From Helianthus annuus (taxonomy: Eukaryota > Streptophyta > Magnoliopsida > Asterales > Asteraceae): a DNA stretch of 64,000 nucleotides. The translations under genes and the position numbers were made by a program. The notes beneath the pieces are model-generated. The model searched no databases, was not told the DNA's origin, and saw nothing but the letters and a program-made list of their open reading frames with translations. Below are positions 47,374 through 60,090 of this stretch, piece after piece; within the stretch, counting starts at the first letter, position 1, and each line of letters starts with the position of its first letter. The DNA lies in NCBI RefSeq assembly GCF_002127325.2, contig NC_035439.2, forward strand, positions 138,261,901-138,325,900. The letters are read 5' to 3'.

Positions 47374-49284
47374 GAATGTTGACGGAATCTTCAGTGAGAG
47401 TCTTCAACATGACATTAACGATTTCGATCAGTCTTTTTCAGGAACTCTGCCTGGAATCATATGCCTGGATCCTTCTCTGGCTCTAACTTTCATCAGACTC
47501 CCCCTATCATCATGCTGGGATCGCCGTCTGGGATTTGTTACCACCATTAAAATCATCTCCTGGCTTTATCTCTTCAAACTTCTTCTCAGGTTCTGATGTA
47601 TCTCCTGGCTTTCCGTAGCAACAGGATCAGAAACTTGCACAACTCAGACAATCTATCACAAACAAACACAATTGTGATTCAACTTAATGAATCAACTAAT
47701 CATTTAAGAATATTCAAGAGTTTTTCACATTTAACAATTTATTAAACTTTCCAAAATCTGATTAACCATTTCAAATCACTTTAACCAAACCAACTATTCA
47801 TCTTGTTTAGCCTTTGAGATTTTGAATTTCAGCTCTCCAACATCAGTTGTCGAAAATCTTTTTGGTTTTTACAAAAATGAAACACAAACGCAAAAACATC
47901 AATTAAAATGCAGAAATAAAATATAAACAAACATATTTTTGTGAGTTTGTGCAAGAGGATCATATAAGTTTTTGAGACATATCACCAACACCGTTAAGCT
48001 TTAAACATTTTAAGTTTTAAACAATTTACCTAGATTGTCAGTATATTGATCCACTTTAAATTTTCACACAAATTTCAATTGATTCGAGATACGATATTAA
48101 TGTTTTAGAAGCTTGAACTTAAATGTGTATCACTCCACTTGAATATACTCCCGTATCCAGATCCCAAATATTCAGTCTTACAGGTGAGTATACCACAGAT
48201 GATATCTGTAAAGGGGTAAATGCGAAACCGTGAGAGCTCAGGTCAGAACTTCCGTTCAGCAGAGAGATGACGGCTCGACTTTTGGTGTGTCCCCTTTAGA
48301 GGATCTTTTGATTACAACAGCAGCGACTATCAATTTTATTGTTTCATCAGCTTGCTGAGGGCGATGCTATGTTTCAAGCATTTTGCAGAAAGCATTATCC
48401 AGGGACTAGGTCAGAACTTCCATTCAGCAGAAGTCCCGGGATAATACCCCAGATATCACTGAGTATAAAGACCTAGTATCTCAGAATACGGGACCTTTCA
48501 AACAAGATTTCGGGGGTTACCCATATATTCAAGAATAGTTACCCACGAATCAAGCAAGTTTGATTTAGGTTTATATCTCGTTTCAATTTACTAAATGTGC
48601 GAAAATCTACTGACACATCCGCAGTAAGATCGTTTATCACATTTTGACTTTCCAATTCTTTAGCATGTTGTGATAGTCCACTGATGTACTATCATTTCCT
48701 CTTTTTCGCAACAAAACTCATTTTTGATTTTATCATGTTTTTGGCTTTGTCAAATTTTCTAATGTTTTTGGATTTTCTGAAATTTTCTTACTCCCCCTAA
48801 AATACAAACACATTAACGAAAATATGAAAACAAACTGTACAGAAACATGACAACCGATATCAAATCACCTCAAATCGCCATTCACTAGGCATAAACAATC
48901 AGAACTTCCCCTATCAACAAACTATTTTCCCATTTAGATTTCAAAACACTTAAGTTTATTTTAATCAAAATGGTTTTTCCGAAAAATAAGTTTGATTGAT
49001 TTTACCACTTGTAGATTACCACTTGTAGGTTTATCAAACAAATGTTCGGGGTTATGGTTCATCATCTTGTCTTCCAACCAGAAGTAGGAAAATACAAGTA
49101 CAAATTAATGTCCTTGATTTACCATATGCAATCAAATCATCTAACCACGTGTAATTATAATCAACAAACATAAACAAACCTCTTTACCGTTTGTATGATT
49201 GACGTTACCGAATAAAATTTTGAGAAAGATGCCGATTCATGCTCCACACTTACCAACCTGGGAGCTCCGGCAAGTCAGGTTTTT
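47374..49284 (-). other. Non-coding 3' interior of the gag-only element
   Basis: No pol domain is visible on either strand. The 106-residue frame at 47276-47596 is on the plus strand and overlaps the LTR. This is the place where an autonomous copia element would carry pol. Confidence 0.6.
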
Positions 49285-50875
49285 CTATTTAAACAGATTC
49301 ACCCAAGCCTGACGTTCCTTGGGTGATTTCGAATTCTTATTCAACAATGGTGGAAAATTTTCATCATCCATTGTTAAATCCGAATTCTCCTTTTTTACCT
49401 CAACCAATGGCTCCTCTGGTTTTGACGAACCAGAATCATTGCCTGCAGGTGGCTTGTCTGACTTTGACCTGTCAGATTCATCGCCGACCATTTTCTTCTT
49501 CCTCTTTTCCTCTTTTGTCCTCAGATTTGTATCTGATGAACTCATCTTGCTTGACTTTGCAGCTGAGGAAGCTGATTCATCAGAACTCTTATTCTTTCCA
49601 ACGGATGAACCCGAGGACAAAATCTTCTCGAGATACTCTCTCGCTTTCTTCCTCTTCTTCCTCAGTCCGTCTTTCTGCCCCTGTGAAAGCTTCACTTTCG
49701 TCTCTTGAACTTTCTGTTCTTGAACTTTTGGTTTTTCAACTTTTGGTTCTTGAACTTTTAGTTCTTTGGGCTTGACCTTGACTGGAATTCTTGCTACTTT
49801 CTGAGATACAACCCTCAATCTTTCATTCGATCTCCTTGGGCAATCTCTGGCAATGTGACCTTTGATTTGACAATGATAGCACCTCCTCGTCTCATAATTC
49901 CAATTCTGGCAGTTAACAGCAATGTGTCCTTGATAGCCGCATCGGTAACACACTCTGTTATCATACCATGGACCACCTTTTTCACACCAAATACTCAAAT
50001 CATAACATTGTCTGGCTTGGTGATATTCCTTCCTCAAGTTTACTGGTTTTGACTTTTGAGCACTGTGGTCCAACCTGCACCACTTATTACCAACATTTTT
50101 TGAGTTTTCATTTTTTATTTTTTGTAATTTTTCATTACGATTGGATGATCGATCTGATGAACTTTTATTATCTTTTTGTTTTTGTTCCACTTTCTTCTTC
50201 AAAGGTTTTTGCTTCGAGCATTCTCCCTTTTCAGTTGATTGTAGAACAGTTTTCTGAAATTTTTCTTTCAATTTTAAAAACAATTTTTATTTTTCTATTT
50301 TTTCATTCACATCATCAGATTTTTCATCGCAATCTTCAACTTTAATTTTATCAAAGTTTGTGACATCGTCACTTATTGGAACAGAATTGATCGGTTTTGG
50401 ACAAGGAAATTTCAAACCGTCAGATGAAGTCACAAAACCTTTCAATTTCTTCTCGAGCTCATCAATTTTCTTTCTAGAATTCTCAGCTTCATTTTCAAAC
50501 TGAGATATTTTACTGAGCTGAGAAGCAATTGTATTTTCATTTTCAATTTTCATGTTTTCAAGAACAGACTTTTCATTTTCCAAATCTTTTATCTGTTCTT
50601 GAAATTTCTTTTCATTTGCTTTCAGATTTTTGTTTTCAAGTTTTATCCAGAAATCTTCATTTTCCGAAGATTTCTGTTTGCTTTCAGACTCTTTTTCTTT
50701 TTCTTTCAAAGCTTTGTTTTCTGATGTCAAACTGTTCAAATTATCCAACAGTTTGTCATCTTCAACTTTCAGTTTCTCACAATTGCCCTTCAAAGCTAGA
50801 ATTTGTTTTTCCTCAGTTTGCTTCTCGACTTCCAACTCCTTGACTTTTGATGACAAACTTTCCGCATTCTTCAAC
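49285..50875 (-). pseudogene. Copia-type gag, C-terminal part (coiled coil and zinc knuckles)
   Basis: The minus strand reads from 50875 through a long Lys/Glu-rich coiled coil. An in-frame TAA (50289-50287) interrupts it. It then runs to a basic region with two CCHC knuckles, CYRCGYQGHIAVNC (near 49967-49926) and CYHCQIKGHIARDC (near 49890-49850), a Lys/Ser-rich tail and a stop at 49285. It is the continuation of the frame at 63413-62729. The single stop and the nested insertion make it inactive. Confidence 0.88.
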
Positions 50876-51798
50876 TGTAACGCTCCGCTTTCTTGATTTT
50901 AACATACTTGTTACAATGGATATATTATACACATTTATCTTAATCACTTATTAATTTATCTAGTTAAACCTGTTCATTATTCCTATTTAGACCTTGTGCT
51001 ATGTTAAATAAGCCTTGCCACTTCTTAAACACATTATATAAGTCACAAATATACATCTTAATGTAAAAAAAAAAAAATAGAATTGTGTATAGGTCCGATC
51101 AGAACAACCTTTTGGTTGGTTTAATGTATTTTTTAATGCTAAAATCAGCTAAACTCTTTATATATCAATAATTAATTATAAGCTTGACTTAATATAATAT
51201 GTGTAGTATACTAAGCCAATTATGTCACAAAAAAAGGAAAAAAAAACATGGCTGTTAACAGCCATCTCTATCAGCAGCTTATATGTTGTTTCTATTTGTT
51301 TTTTTTATTAATTAAACACCCACTAACTTGCTATATCATAACATGCATATTATAGTTCAATAATAGCTATCAAGTATTATGTCACAAAACAAAAAAAAAA
51401 CGATAAATGTGGCTGCTAATCAGCTCTCGGCCGCTAGTAATAAGGCTGTTATGGTGTTGTTTTATTACAAAGCTCCCAACAATTTACAATCTACCACCAA
51501 CCACTAATATTATATTTGGTTAATTGATTTATTAATTCAACATAACTAATATCATACATAACTAACCTTTGTCACAACAATCAAAAAACTAAAATAAAGA
51601 GAAGATATATTGGCTGATTAACAGCCTACGTACGCAGCCCATTAAGGGTATTTGTTTTGTTTTGTTTTTTTTTTTTTTTGTGTTTAATCAGCCCACAACT
51701 ATCTTAAATGCTTACCAACCTTAACCCTAATCCTTCCCCCTATAAATACAACTTAATCTCAGCCTCCAACTACTTTTGCAACACTCTAATCACTCCCA
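50876..51798 (+). repeat. LTR copy A, 3'-truncated
   Basis: It starts tgtaacgctccgc. Identity with copy B runs to cactccca at 51798. There it switches to the interior end with ccca shared by both parents. The TATA (ctataaata, 51740-51748) is kept, but everything 3' of it is lost. Confidence 0.9.
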
Positions 51799-52030
51799 TG
51801 ATGAGACCTCATTCTTAACGCATCGCTTTTGTTTATTATCCAACAGACATAACATTCCTATCCTTGCATTCCTCTACCTGATCGACCGTTCACTCTCACA
51901 CCTCCAGTGTTCCCAGTTATTCCTTGCCTTTACACGAACCTCGTTTACCATCGATCGGTTTAAACGTCCTCTTTTCTAATTCTTCCTCTTGAATAAATTT
52001 CGGGACGAAATTTCCTAAAGGAGGGGAGAC
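51799..52030 (+). mobile_element. Copy of the element's 3' interior end with polypurine tract
   Basis: Near-identical to 57435-57665. It ends aaaggaggggagac, the polypurine tract directly before LTR B. Confidence 0.88.
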
Positions 52031-53637
52031 TGTAACGCTCCGCTTTCTTGATTTTAACATACTTGTTACAATGGATATATTATACACATTTATGTTAATC
52101 ACTTATTAATTTATCTAGTTAAACCTGTTCATTATTCCTATTTAGACCTTGTGCTATGTTAAATAAGCCTTGCCACTTCTTAAACACATTATATAAGTCA
52201 CAAATATACATCTTAATGTAAAAAAAAAAAAAAATTAGAATTGTGTATAGGTCCGATCAGAACAACCTTTTGGTTGGTTTAATGTATTTTTTTAATGCTA
52301 AAATCAGCTAAACTCTTTATATTTCAATAATTAATTATAAGCTTGACTTAATATAATATGTGTAGTATACTAAGCCAATTATGTCACAAAAAAAGGAAAA
52401 AAACATGGCTGTTAACAGCCATCTCTATCAGCAGCTTATATGTTGTTTCTATTTGTTTTTTATTAATTAAACACCCACTAACTTGCTATATCATAACATG
52501 CATATTATAGTTCAATAATAGCTATCAAGTATTATGTCACAAAACAAAAAAAAACGATAAATGTGGCTGCTAATCAGCTCTCGGCCGCTAGTAATAAGGC
52601 TGTTATGGTGTTGTTTTATTACAAAGCTCCCAACAATTTACAATCTACCACCAACCACTAATATTATATTTGGTTAATTGATTTATTAATTCAACATAAC
52701 TAATATCCTACATAACTAACCTTTGTCACAACAATCAAAAAAATAAAATAAAGAGAAGATATGTTGGCTGATTAACAGCCTACGTACGCAGCCCATTAAG
52801 GGTATTTATTTTGTTTTTTTTTTTTGTGTTTAATCAGCCCACAACTATCTTAAATGCTTACCAACCTTAACCCTAATCCTCCCCCTATAAATACAACTTA
52901 ATCTCAGCCTCCCTACTACTTTTGCAACACTCTAATCACTCCCAAATCAACCAAAATCGCAGCTGAAACTTCAAGTTCGGACAGATTCATCGAGCTTTAC
53001 GAAAATGAGCATAACTTCTTCATTTCTTATCCGTTTTGGTCCATTCTTTTCCCAGAACGCTTGGCTTGACCTTGGCTTCGATTCTAGGGGTGTTTCACAG
53101 CAAACAAGTCCCTGGAACTCTGGCAAAAAGGCTTCAAAGTCTACTGTTTAAATTTGTTTTCATTAATCTTTGTTTAGACATGAGTTTAACTCACTCAAAC
53201 CTATGTCCTTATGCTTATAACCACTCCTATGGTTAGTTAGGCTTAAAAACAAGGTTGAGACATACAAAATCAGAGGATAATCTTCACATACTTTCTGCTT
53301 TGTTAGGGTATTTAACCCACAAATCATGTCAAGCTTAGATCTTGATGAATGAGTGATTATGGAACAACTTGGGTTGTCCTACATACAATCCTCACATGAT
53401 TTGATGATTTCTCTATAGTTAGGTTGTTTATGTTATTGTGCTAATCCTAGTTCGTGACCCTCCTTGGTTGTTTTTACATCAAGTGAAGTGGTGAACATTC
53501 AAGGGGTTCCTAAATGGAAGCATGTCCTTCCTACCCCATACATGACATCTATGATAACACGAGGTGCCTAAATGAAGATCCTAATCTTCTACCTCCTACT
53601 TGAATTATTGGACTAAACAATATGTAGTACTTAACCT

Positions 53638-53681
<44 letters not shown>

Positions 53682-54684
53682 TCATTCGAACCTTTGATGT
53701 TGAACTCGTGTTTATATGTTAAAGTAGTAGAACATCACCTAAGACCTAAACCTTGTTGTGATTCTTATGGGTGTTCAACTCATGAAAACATTATCATAAC
53801 CCTTGTGGTTACCAAGTGTCATACAAGTGTTAAGTGTTGAAGATGATTATTTTCACATGCTATTCTCATATCTTACTTTTATGTTGTTTTAAATACCGAA
53901 TCTCGACTCTAAGCATACTTGAACTTTAACCCTACACATTCAATCTTCTAACCTCATCAACTCGTCAATAATTGGATAATTGGAAAGCATATGCAAACTT
54001 TGTGAGTATACTCGTATTCCCCCTTTTTACTTTTACCACTTTTGGGGTGTAACATGTTTATCTATCAACAAATAAACATATGAACATTTTGCTTAAACAC
54101 ATGAACATTCCTATAACATGCTTGTATACGTGATGGCTTGATGCTTTAAACTTGGATTAATCTTATGTGTTGAATTTATCATTAACTTCGTACGAGCCAA
54201 ACCGTGACATATGTAGCGCTATATGATTAACCACCCGCCTCTTTATCTTCGGTTATGTCATGAGCATATTGCGTTTCCTTGGTTTGATATGTTAGACACA
54301 TACCATATTTAAATGTTCACCTTGAATCACATGCTTGCTATGAGGAATTGTTCGAACTTATCTTTTTGCTATGTACGTATCAAACTTGTATACTCGCATT
54401 TGCTTTTGCATTGAACTTTATATTAACATGTTACAGGTGGATGTCGACGATGCATGGAATCTAGTAGGATGCTTAGATACACACTTAGAAAGAATTGTAT
54501 TTGTATTGTATCATTTTATTATTCATGTTGTTGTACTTTGTTTCAAAACCTTGTACTTGATTCTTTAGAAATGAAATGAAACGATTATTTAAATACTTGT
54601 CACAATTATTAGCGTTATGATGTCTCGAGCAATCTTCACACTTCGTCTCATCCCGATGTTTCCGCCATTGGTTGGGGTGTGACA
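52031..54684 (+). repeat. LTR copy B, complete (2654 bp)
   Basis: It runs from TGTAACGC to GGGTGTGACA. It has a TATA box at 52885-52893 (CTATAAATA) and a TA microsatellite at 53640-53680. A 66-residue open frame near 53036 repeats in the other copies and is not a recognisable gene. Confidence 0.93.
52885..52893 (+). promoter_or_regulatory. TATA box in LTR copy B
   Basis: cccCTATAAATAcaac. The equivalent boxes are at 51740 (A), 58517 (C) and 60953 (D). Confidence 0.7.
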
Positions 54685-54687
54685 GAT

Positions 54688-54700
54688 TGGTATCAGAGCC
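54688..54700 (+). promoter_or_regulatory. Primer-binding site (tRNA-iMet) of the LARD-like element
   Basis: tggtatcagagcc, three bases after the end of LTR B. It shows that LTR B is the 5' LTR of the only intact unit. Confidence 0.92.
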
Positions 54701-57651
54701 ATAACTATAGGGAATTAGGAAAAGTAGGAATGCTTTAACCTAGTCTATAGTTCTAGAGCCTTATTCTTATGTTTTGCTTGAACCACTTGCATGATACATT
54801 ATTTACTCCTTGTTTACTTGCTTTTGGCCTTTTAAACATATATGCCACCTTTGTGTTAATACTTGCCTTGTTTGTTAATACTTGTTGCATTATTCCATCC
54901 TTATGTGCTATTCTTGAAGTGCCTTTTCATATTATTTCTTGCAATACTTAGTATGCTTGTACTTGTTGATACCATTTTGAGCATACGTCTTTTACTCAAT
55001 TATACTAACCTCAAAGCCACTCGTATTACACAAACGAGACGACTTCACCAAAATAGGCGTGAAACCCACAATTTGGTGGACGACCCTCAATCCATCTACT
55101 TTTCTTTCACACGAAATTCCCCATCAAGTTAGGAGGAAAATCCTCACCTTGATGGAGAAATTCAAATTTCATATTCTAGTGGACCCTCGTCAAAGTGTCG
55201 AAATTAACTTTTGACCCGACGAGTACCAACCACACTTAGGATACTAAATCGCCAAGTTAGGGGTGAAACCCGCACCTTGTCGACTAGTTCCACTCCTTGG
55301 TTTTCATTAATCCCGCCAAGACTCGAAATTTCAATTGAATTGGGGACATGTAGTAACCGGAAGGGTAGATACCGTTAACCGACTTGTCGGCGAGAGTATT
55401 TCACCTATTAGGCCAAAGCATGCTCCTCAAATTCGAAAGATTTTTCGACCACTTTGGTTAGTCAACGTTCCGTTTTAGAACCATCCCAAATTTTAATCGA
55501 ACATGTGATTTACTATTTATTTTGTACGATGCAATCTTTCAAATTCGAATTTACTTTCGATATTTTCTTCTCGCACACACAACATATTGAACCTTTTTCC
55601 ATACATTTATACATATGCATGATTTCATATAATTTAAATTCATTTTTCCTTGTAACGACAAGTGGAGAAATATCATCGAGATAGGAGTGACTTCCTTACC
55701 TTGACAATTAACTCCACTCCCCTTTTTCTCAAAACGACCTCACCAACGAGTTAGGGGTGATTCCCTTACCTAGGTGATCGTTACCAAAACGTCTTTTCAA
55801 AATATTTTATGATGCAAACTCGATCATGCCTTATACCTAAAATTGTTTATTATCATTCAAAATACATACTTATACGATTTCGAAATACATTGTTTTATCA
55901 AACGTATTCTTTATTCCATTATACATTTCACATAGATCATATGCACGGGGTTCTTAATCATGTCTTTACCGTTTTACTACACGAATTTCCAAATCTTACG
56001 AAATGCTACCTATCAATTTAATCGGTCTAATGAATCTCTTGCCCATGAACTTCACATCTGATTTATTAACTAAAACACGTTCACATTATATCATCATACT
56101 AGAGACTTCCACTCTTAATCGAAATCAAACTAACCTTTCTCAATTACTTATAAGACCTCATAGATGTTATATGATGGTTTTACCAAATACTCTTTTCAAC
56201 ATCAATAATCATTTGTTAAAATTGTTTTTTTTTTTTAAAACAATCACTAAGTCCTTTTACTAAATTTCTTTTCTAAGGGTCGACGTTTTCACAAGAACCT
56301 TCAAAGTTCAAAATTTCTTGTTTTGATGCAAATGAAACAAACCCGTTATTTTCAAAAAAAAAAAAAAAAACCCCTTCTCTACAACGCTTAATTCGTCATC
56401 CAAATTTCAAAACACGTGGGCTAGAAAACTTCATGGGGACCGACAATTTTCAACATACGTGAACTCCCTTTTTAAACAAAAGTAGCATTTCAATCATTAC
56501 AAAATACGTTAAGCATAACCAATGAGTACTTTATGTTCCTTTACATTTACAAACTATATTCTACCTTCCAAATCAACTTAATCTAATTTTGATTCGATAA
56601 ACTCAATGTTTCGTTTAAACAACTATACATGCATATCATCATACACGTTTTAGTCGTTGCATCGCGACAATTTCAGTTATACCATTCGTATTTACATGCT
56701 CAACCTTTTGAGCACTTTTACATGCTTAACTTTGTTACGTTTCAATTAAGACTATATACGCAATCATTAGTATTCGTACTTCCACTCACACTCGTATTCA
56801 TAACATTACGTTTTATGCTTATACCTATACTTATACGTTTCATGTTTTTACTTATATTCATACGTTTCATGCATATACGTATACTCATACTATTAATATC
56901 TATGTTCATACTTACGTGAATAATCATACCTAAATTTATACTTATGCTCATACTCATGATCCATTCATTCGTACCCATACGCGAGCGTAATCCGAGTGAT
57001 TCGCACGTGGGTCCCATACATACTTAAGCATGGACTTGCTTATACTATATTCTTATACGTACACATTCCTATTTTTAAATTATGCATACCCTGATTCATA
57101 AACAACTAGTACAAGCTATGCGGATCATGCGACGAGCAAAATAATCGCGGGTACACACGGGATTATAGTGATTGGCTCATGAGAACCATAGAGTGTACTA
57201 CTGTGTATGATAAACACAGAACGTAACATGACACCGAATAGAAATGGACGTAATGTGGTCAAAACATGGTGGATACGCCGCTGGTACTTCCTATACATAA
57301 GTGTCTTCACCACCTTACCAAACTTTCGTAAAACGTGCCATGAGAAATTCGGTGTTTTGCAGACCATTTAGACCTAATACACAAACCTTAACAACTCACA
57401 AAAACATTGTTAGCACATAACATCCGATTACCCATGACGAGACCTCATTCTTAACGCATCGCTTTTGTTTATTATCCAACAGACATAACATTCCTATCCT
57501 TGCATCCTCTACCTGATCGACCGTTCACTCTCACACCTCCATTATTCCCAGTTATTCCTTGCCTTTACACGAACCTCGTTTACCATCGATCGGTTTAAAC
57601 GTCCTCTTTTCTAATTCTTCCTCTTGAATAAATTTCAGGACGAAATTTCCT
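54701..57651 (+). mobile_element. Non-coding interior of the LARD-like element
   Basis: It is about 3 kb without any gag or pol domain. The bases after the primer site match those at 10752-10700 (reversed), and 55150-55480 matches the gypsy leader at 2060-1740 (reversed), including 'ggtgaaacccgcacctt' type blocks. The rest (55500-57400) is AT-rich with 'catacgtttcatgcttatac' style short repeats. Confidence 0.8.
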
Positions 57652-57665
57652 AAAGGAGGGGAGAC
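57652..57665 (+). promoter_or_regulatory. Polypurine tract before LTR C
   Basis: aaaggaggggagac directly before TGTAACGC. The same tract precedes LTR B and LTR D. Confidence 0.85.
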
Positions 57666-59269
57666 TGTAACGCTCCGCTTTCTTGATTTTTACATACTTG
57701 TTACAATGGATATATTATACACATTTATCTTAATCACTTATTAATTTATCTAGTTAAACCTGTTCATTATTCCTATTTAGACCTTGTGCTATGTTAAATA
57801 AGCCTTGCCACTTCTTAAACACATTATATAAGTCACAAATATACATCTTAATGTAAAAAAAAAATTAGAATTGTGTATAGGTCCGATCAGAACAACCTTT
57901 TGGTTGGTTTAATGTATTTTTTTAATGCTAAAATCAGCTAAACTCTTTATATTTCAATAATTAATTATAAGCTTGACTTAATATAATATGTGTAGTATAC
58001 TAAGCCAATTATGTCACAAAAAAAGGAAAAAAACATGGCTGTTAACAGCCATCTCTATCAGCAGCTTATATGTTGTTTCTATTTGTTTTTTATTAATTAA
58101 ACACCCACTAACTTGCTATATCATAACATGCATATTATAGTTCAATAATAGCTATCAAGTATTATGTCACAAAACAAAAAAAAAAACGATAAATGTGGCT
58201 GCTAATCAGCTCTCGGCCGCTAGTAATAAGGCTGTTATGGTGTTGTTTTATTACAAAGCTCCCAACAATTTACAATCTACCACCAACCACTAATATTATA
58301 TTTGGTTAATTGATTTATTAATTCAACATAACTAATATCCTACATAACTAACCTTTGTCACAACAATCAAAAAAATAAAATAAAGAGAAGATATGTTGGC
58401 TGATTAACAGCCTACGTACGCAGCCCATTAAGGGTATTTATTTTGTTTTTTTTTTTTGTGTTTAATCAGCCCACAACTATCTTAAATGCTTACCAACCTT
58501 AACCCTAATCCTCCCCCTATAAATACAACTTAATCTCAGCCTCCCTACTACTTTTGCAACACTCTAATCACTCCCAAATCAACCAAAATCGCAGCTGAAA
58601 CTTCAAGTTCGGACAGATTCATCGAGCTTTACGAAAATGAGCATAACTTCTTCATTTCTTATCCGTTTTGGTCCATTCTTTTCCCAGAACGCTTGGCTTG
58701 ACCTTGGCTTCGATTCTAGGGGTGTTTCACAGCAAACAAGTCCCTGGAACTCTGGCAAAAAGGCTTCAAAGTCTACTGTTTAAATTTGTTTTCATTAATC
58801 TTTGTTTAGACATGAGTTTAACTCACTCAAACCTATGTCCTTATGCTTATAACCACTCCTATGGTTAGTTAGGCTTAAAAACAAGGTTGAGACATACAAA
58901 ATCAGAGGATAATCTTCACATACTTTCTGCTTTGTTAGGGTATTTAACCCACAAATCATGTCAAGCTTAGATCTTGATGAATGAGTGATTATGGAACAAC
59001 TTGGGTTGTCCTACATACAATCCTCACATGATTTGATGATTTCTCTATAGTTAGGTTGTTTATGTTATTGTGCTAATCCTAGTTCGTGACCCTCCTTGGT
59101 TGTTTTTACATCAAGTGAAGTGGTGAACATTCAAGGGGTTCCTAAATGGAAGCATGTCCTTCCTACCCCATACATGACATCTATGATAACACGAGGTGCC
59201 TAAATGAAGATCCTAATCTTCTACCTCCTACTTGAATTATTGGACTAAACAATATGTAGTACTTAACCT

Positions 59270-59309
<40 letters not shown>

Positions 59310-60035
59310 TCATTCGAACCTTTGATGTTGAACTCGTGTTTATATGTTAAAGTAGTAGAACATCACCTAAGACCTAAACCTTGTTGTGATTCTTATGGGT
59401 GTTCAACTCATGAAAACATTATCATAACCCTTGTGGTTACCAAGTGTCATACAAGTGTTAAGTGTTGAAGATGATTATTTTCACATGCTATTCTCATATC
59501 TTACTTTTATGTTGTTTTAAATACCGAATCTCGACTCTAAGCATACTTGAACTTTAACCCTACACATTCAATCTTCTAACCTCATCAACTCGTCAATAAT
59601 TGGATAATTGGAAAGCATATGCAAACTTTGTGAGTATACTCATATTCCCCCTTTTTACTTTTACCACTTTTGGGGTGTAACATGTTTATCTATCAACAAA
59701 TAAACATATGAACATTTTGCTTAAACACATGAACATTCCTATAACATGCTTGTATACGTGATGGCTTGATGCTTTAAACTTGGATTAATCTTATGTGTTG
59801 AATTTATCATTAACTTCGTACGAGCCAAACCGTGACATATGTAGCGCTATATGATTAACCACCCGCCTCTTTATCTTCGGTTATGTCATGAGCATATTGC
59901 GTTTCCTTGGTTTGATATGTTAGACACATACCATATTTAAATGTTCACCTTGAATCACATGCTTGCTATGAGGAATTGTTCGAACTTATCTTTTTGCTAT
60001 GTACGTATCAAACTTGTATACTCGCATTTGCTTTT
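57666..60035 (+). repeat. LTR copy C, 3'-truncated
   Basis: Collinear with copy B until ctttt at 60031-60035. There it jumps to the last 60 bases of the interior, with ctttt common to both parents. It lacks the final roughly 280 bases of the LTR. Confidence 0.9.
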
Positions 60036-60090
60036 CTAATTCTTCCTCTTGAATAAATTTCAGGACGAAATTTCCTAAAGGAGGGGAGAC

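Noticed and set aside
49319..49775. Plus-strand open frames over the copia gag
   Set aside because: They are shadows of the minus-strand gag, caused by its biased Lys/Ser codon use.
53036..53236. 66-residue frame repeated at 58668 and 61104
   Set aside because: It is conserved only because the LTR copies are nearly identical. There is no domain, and it sits downstream of the LTR TATA in untranslated sequence.
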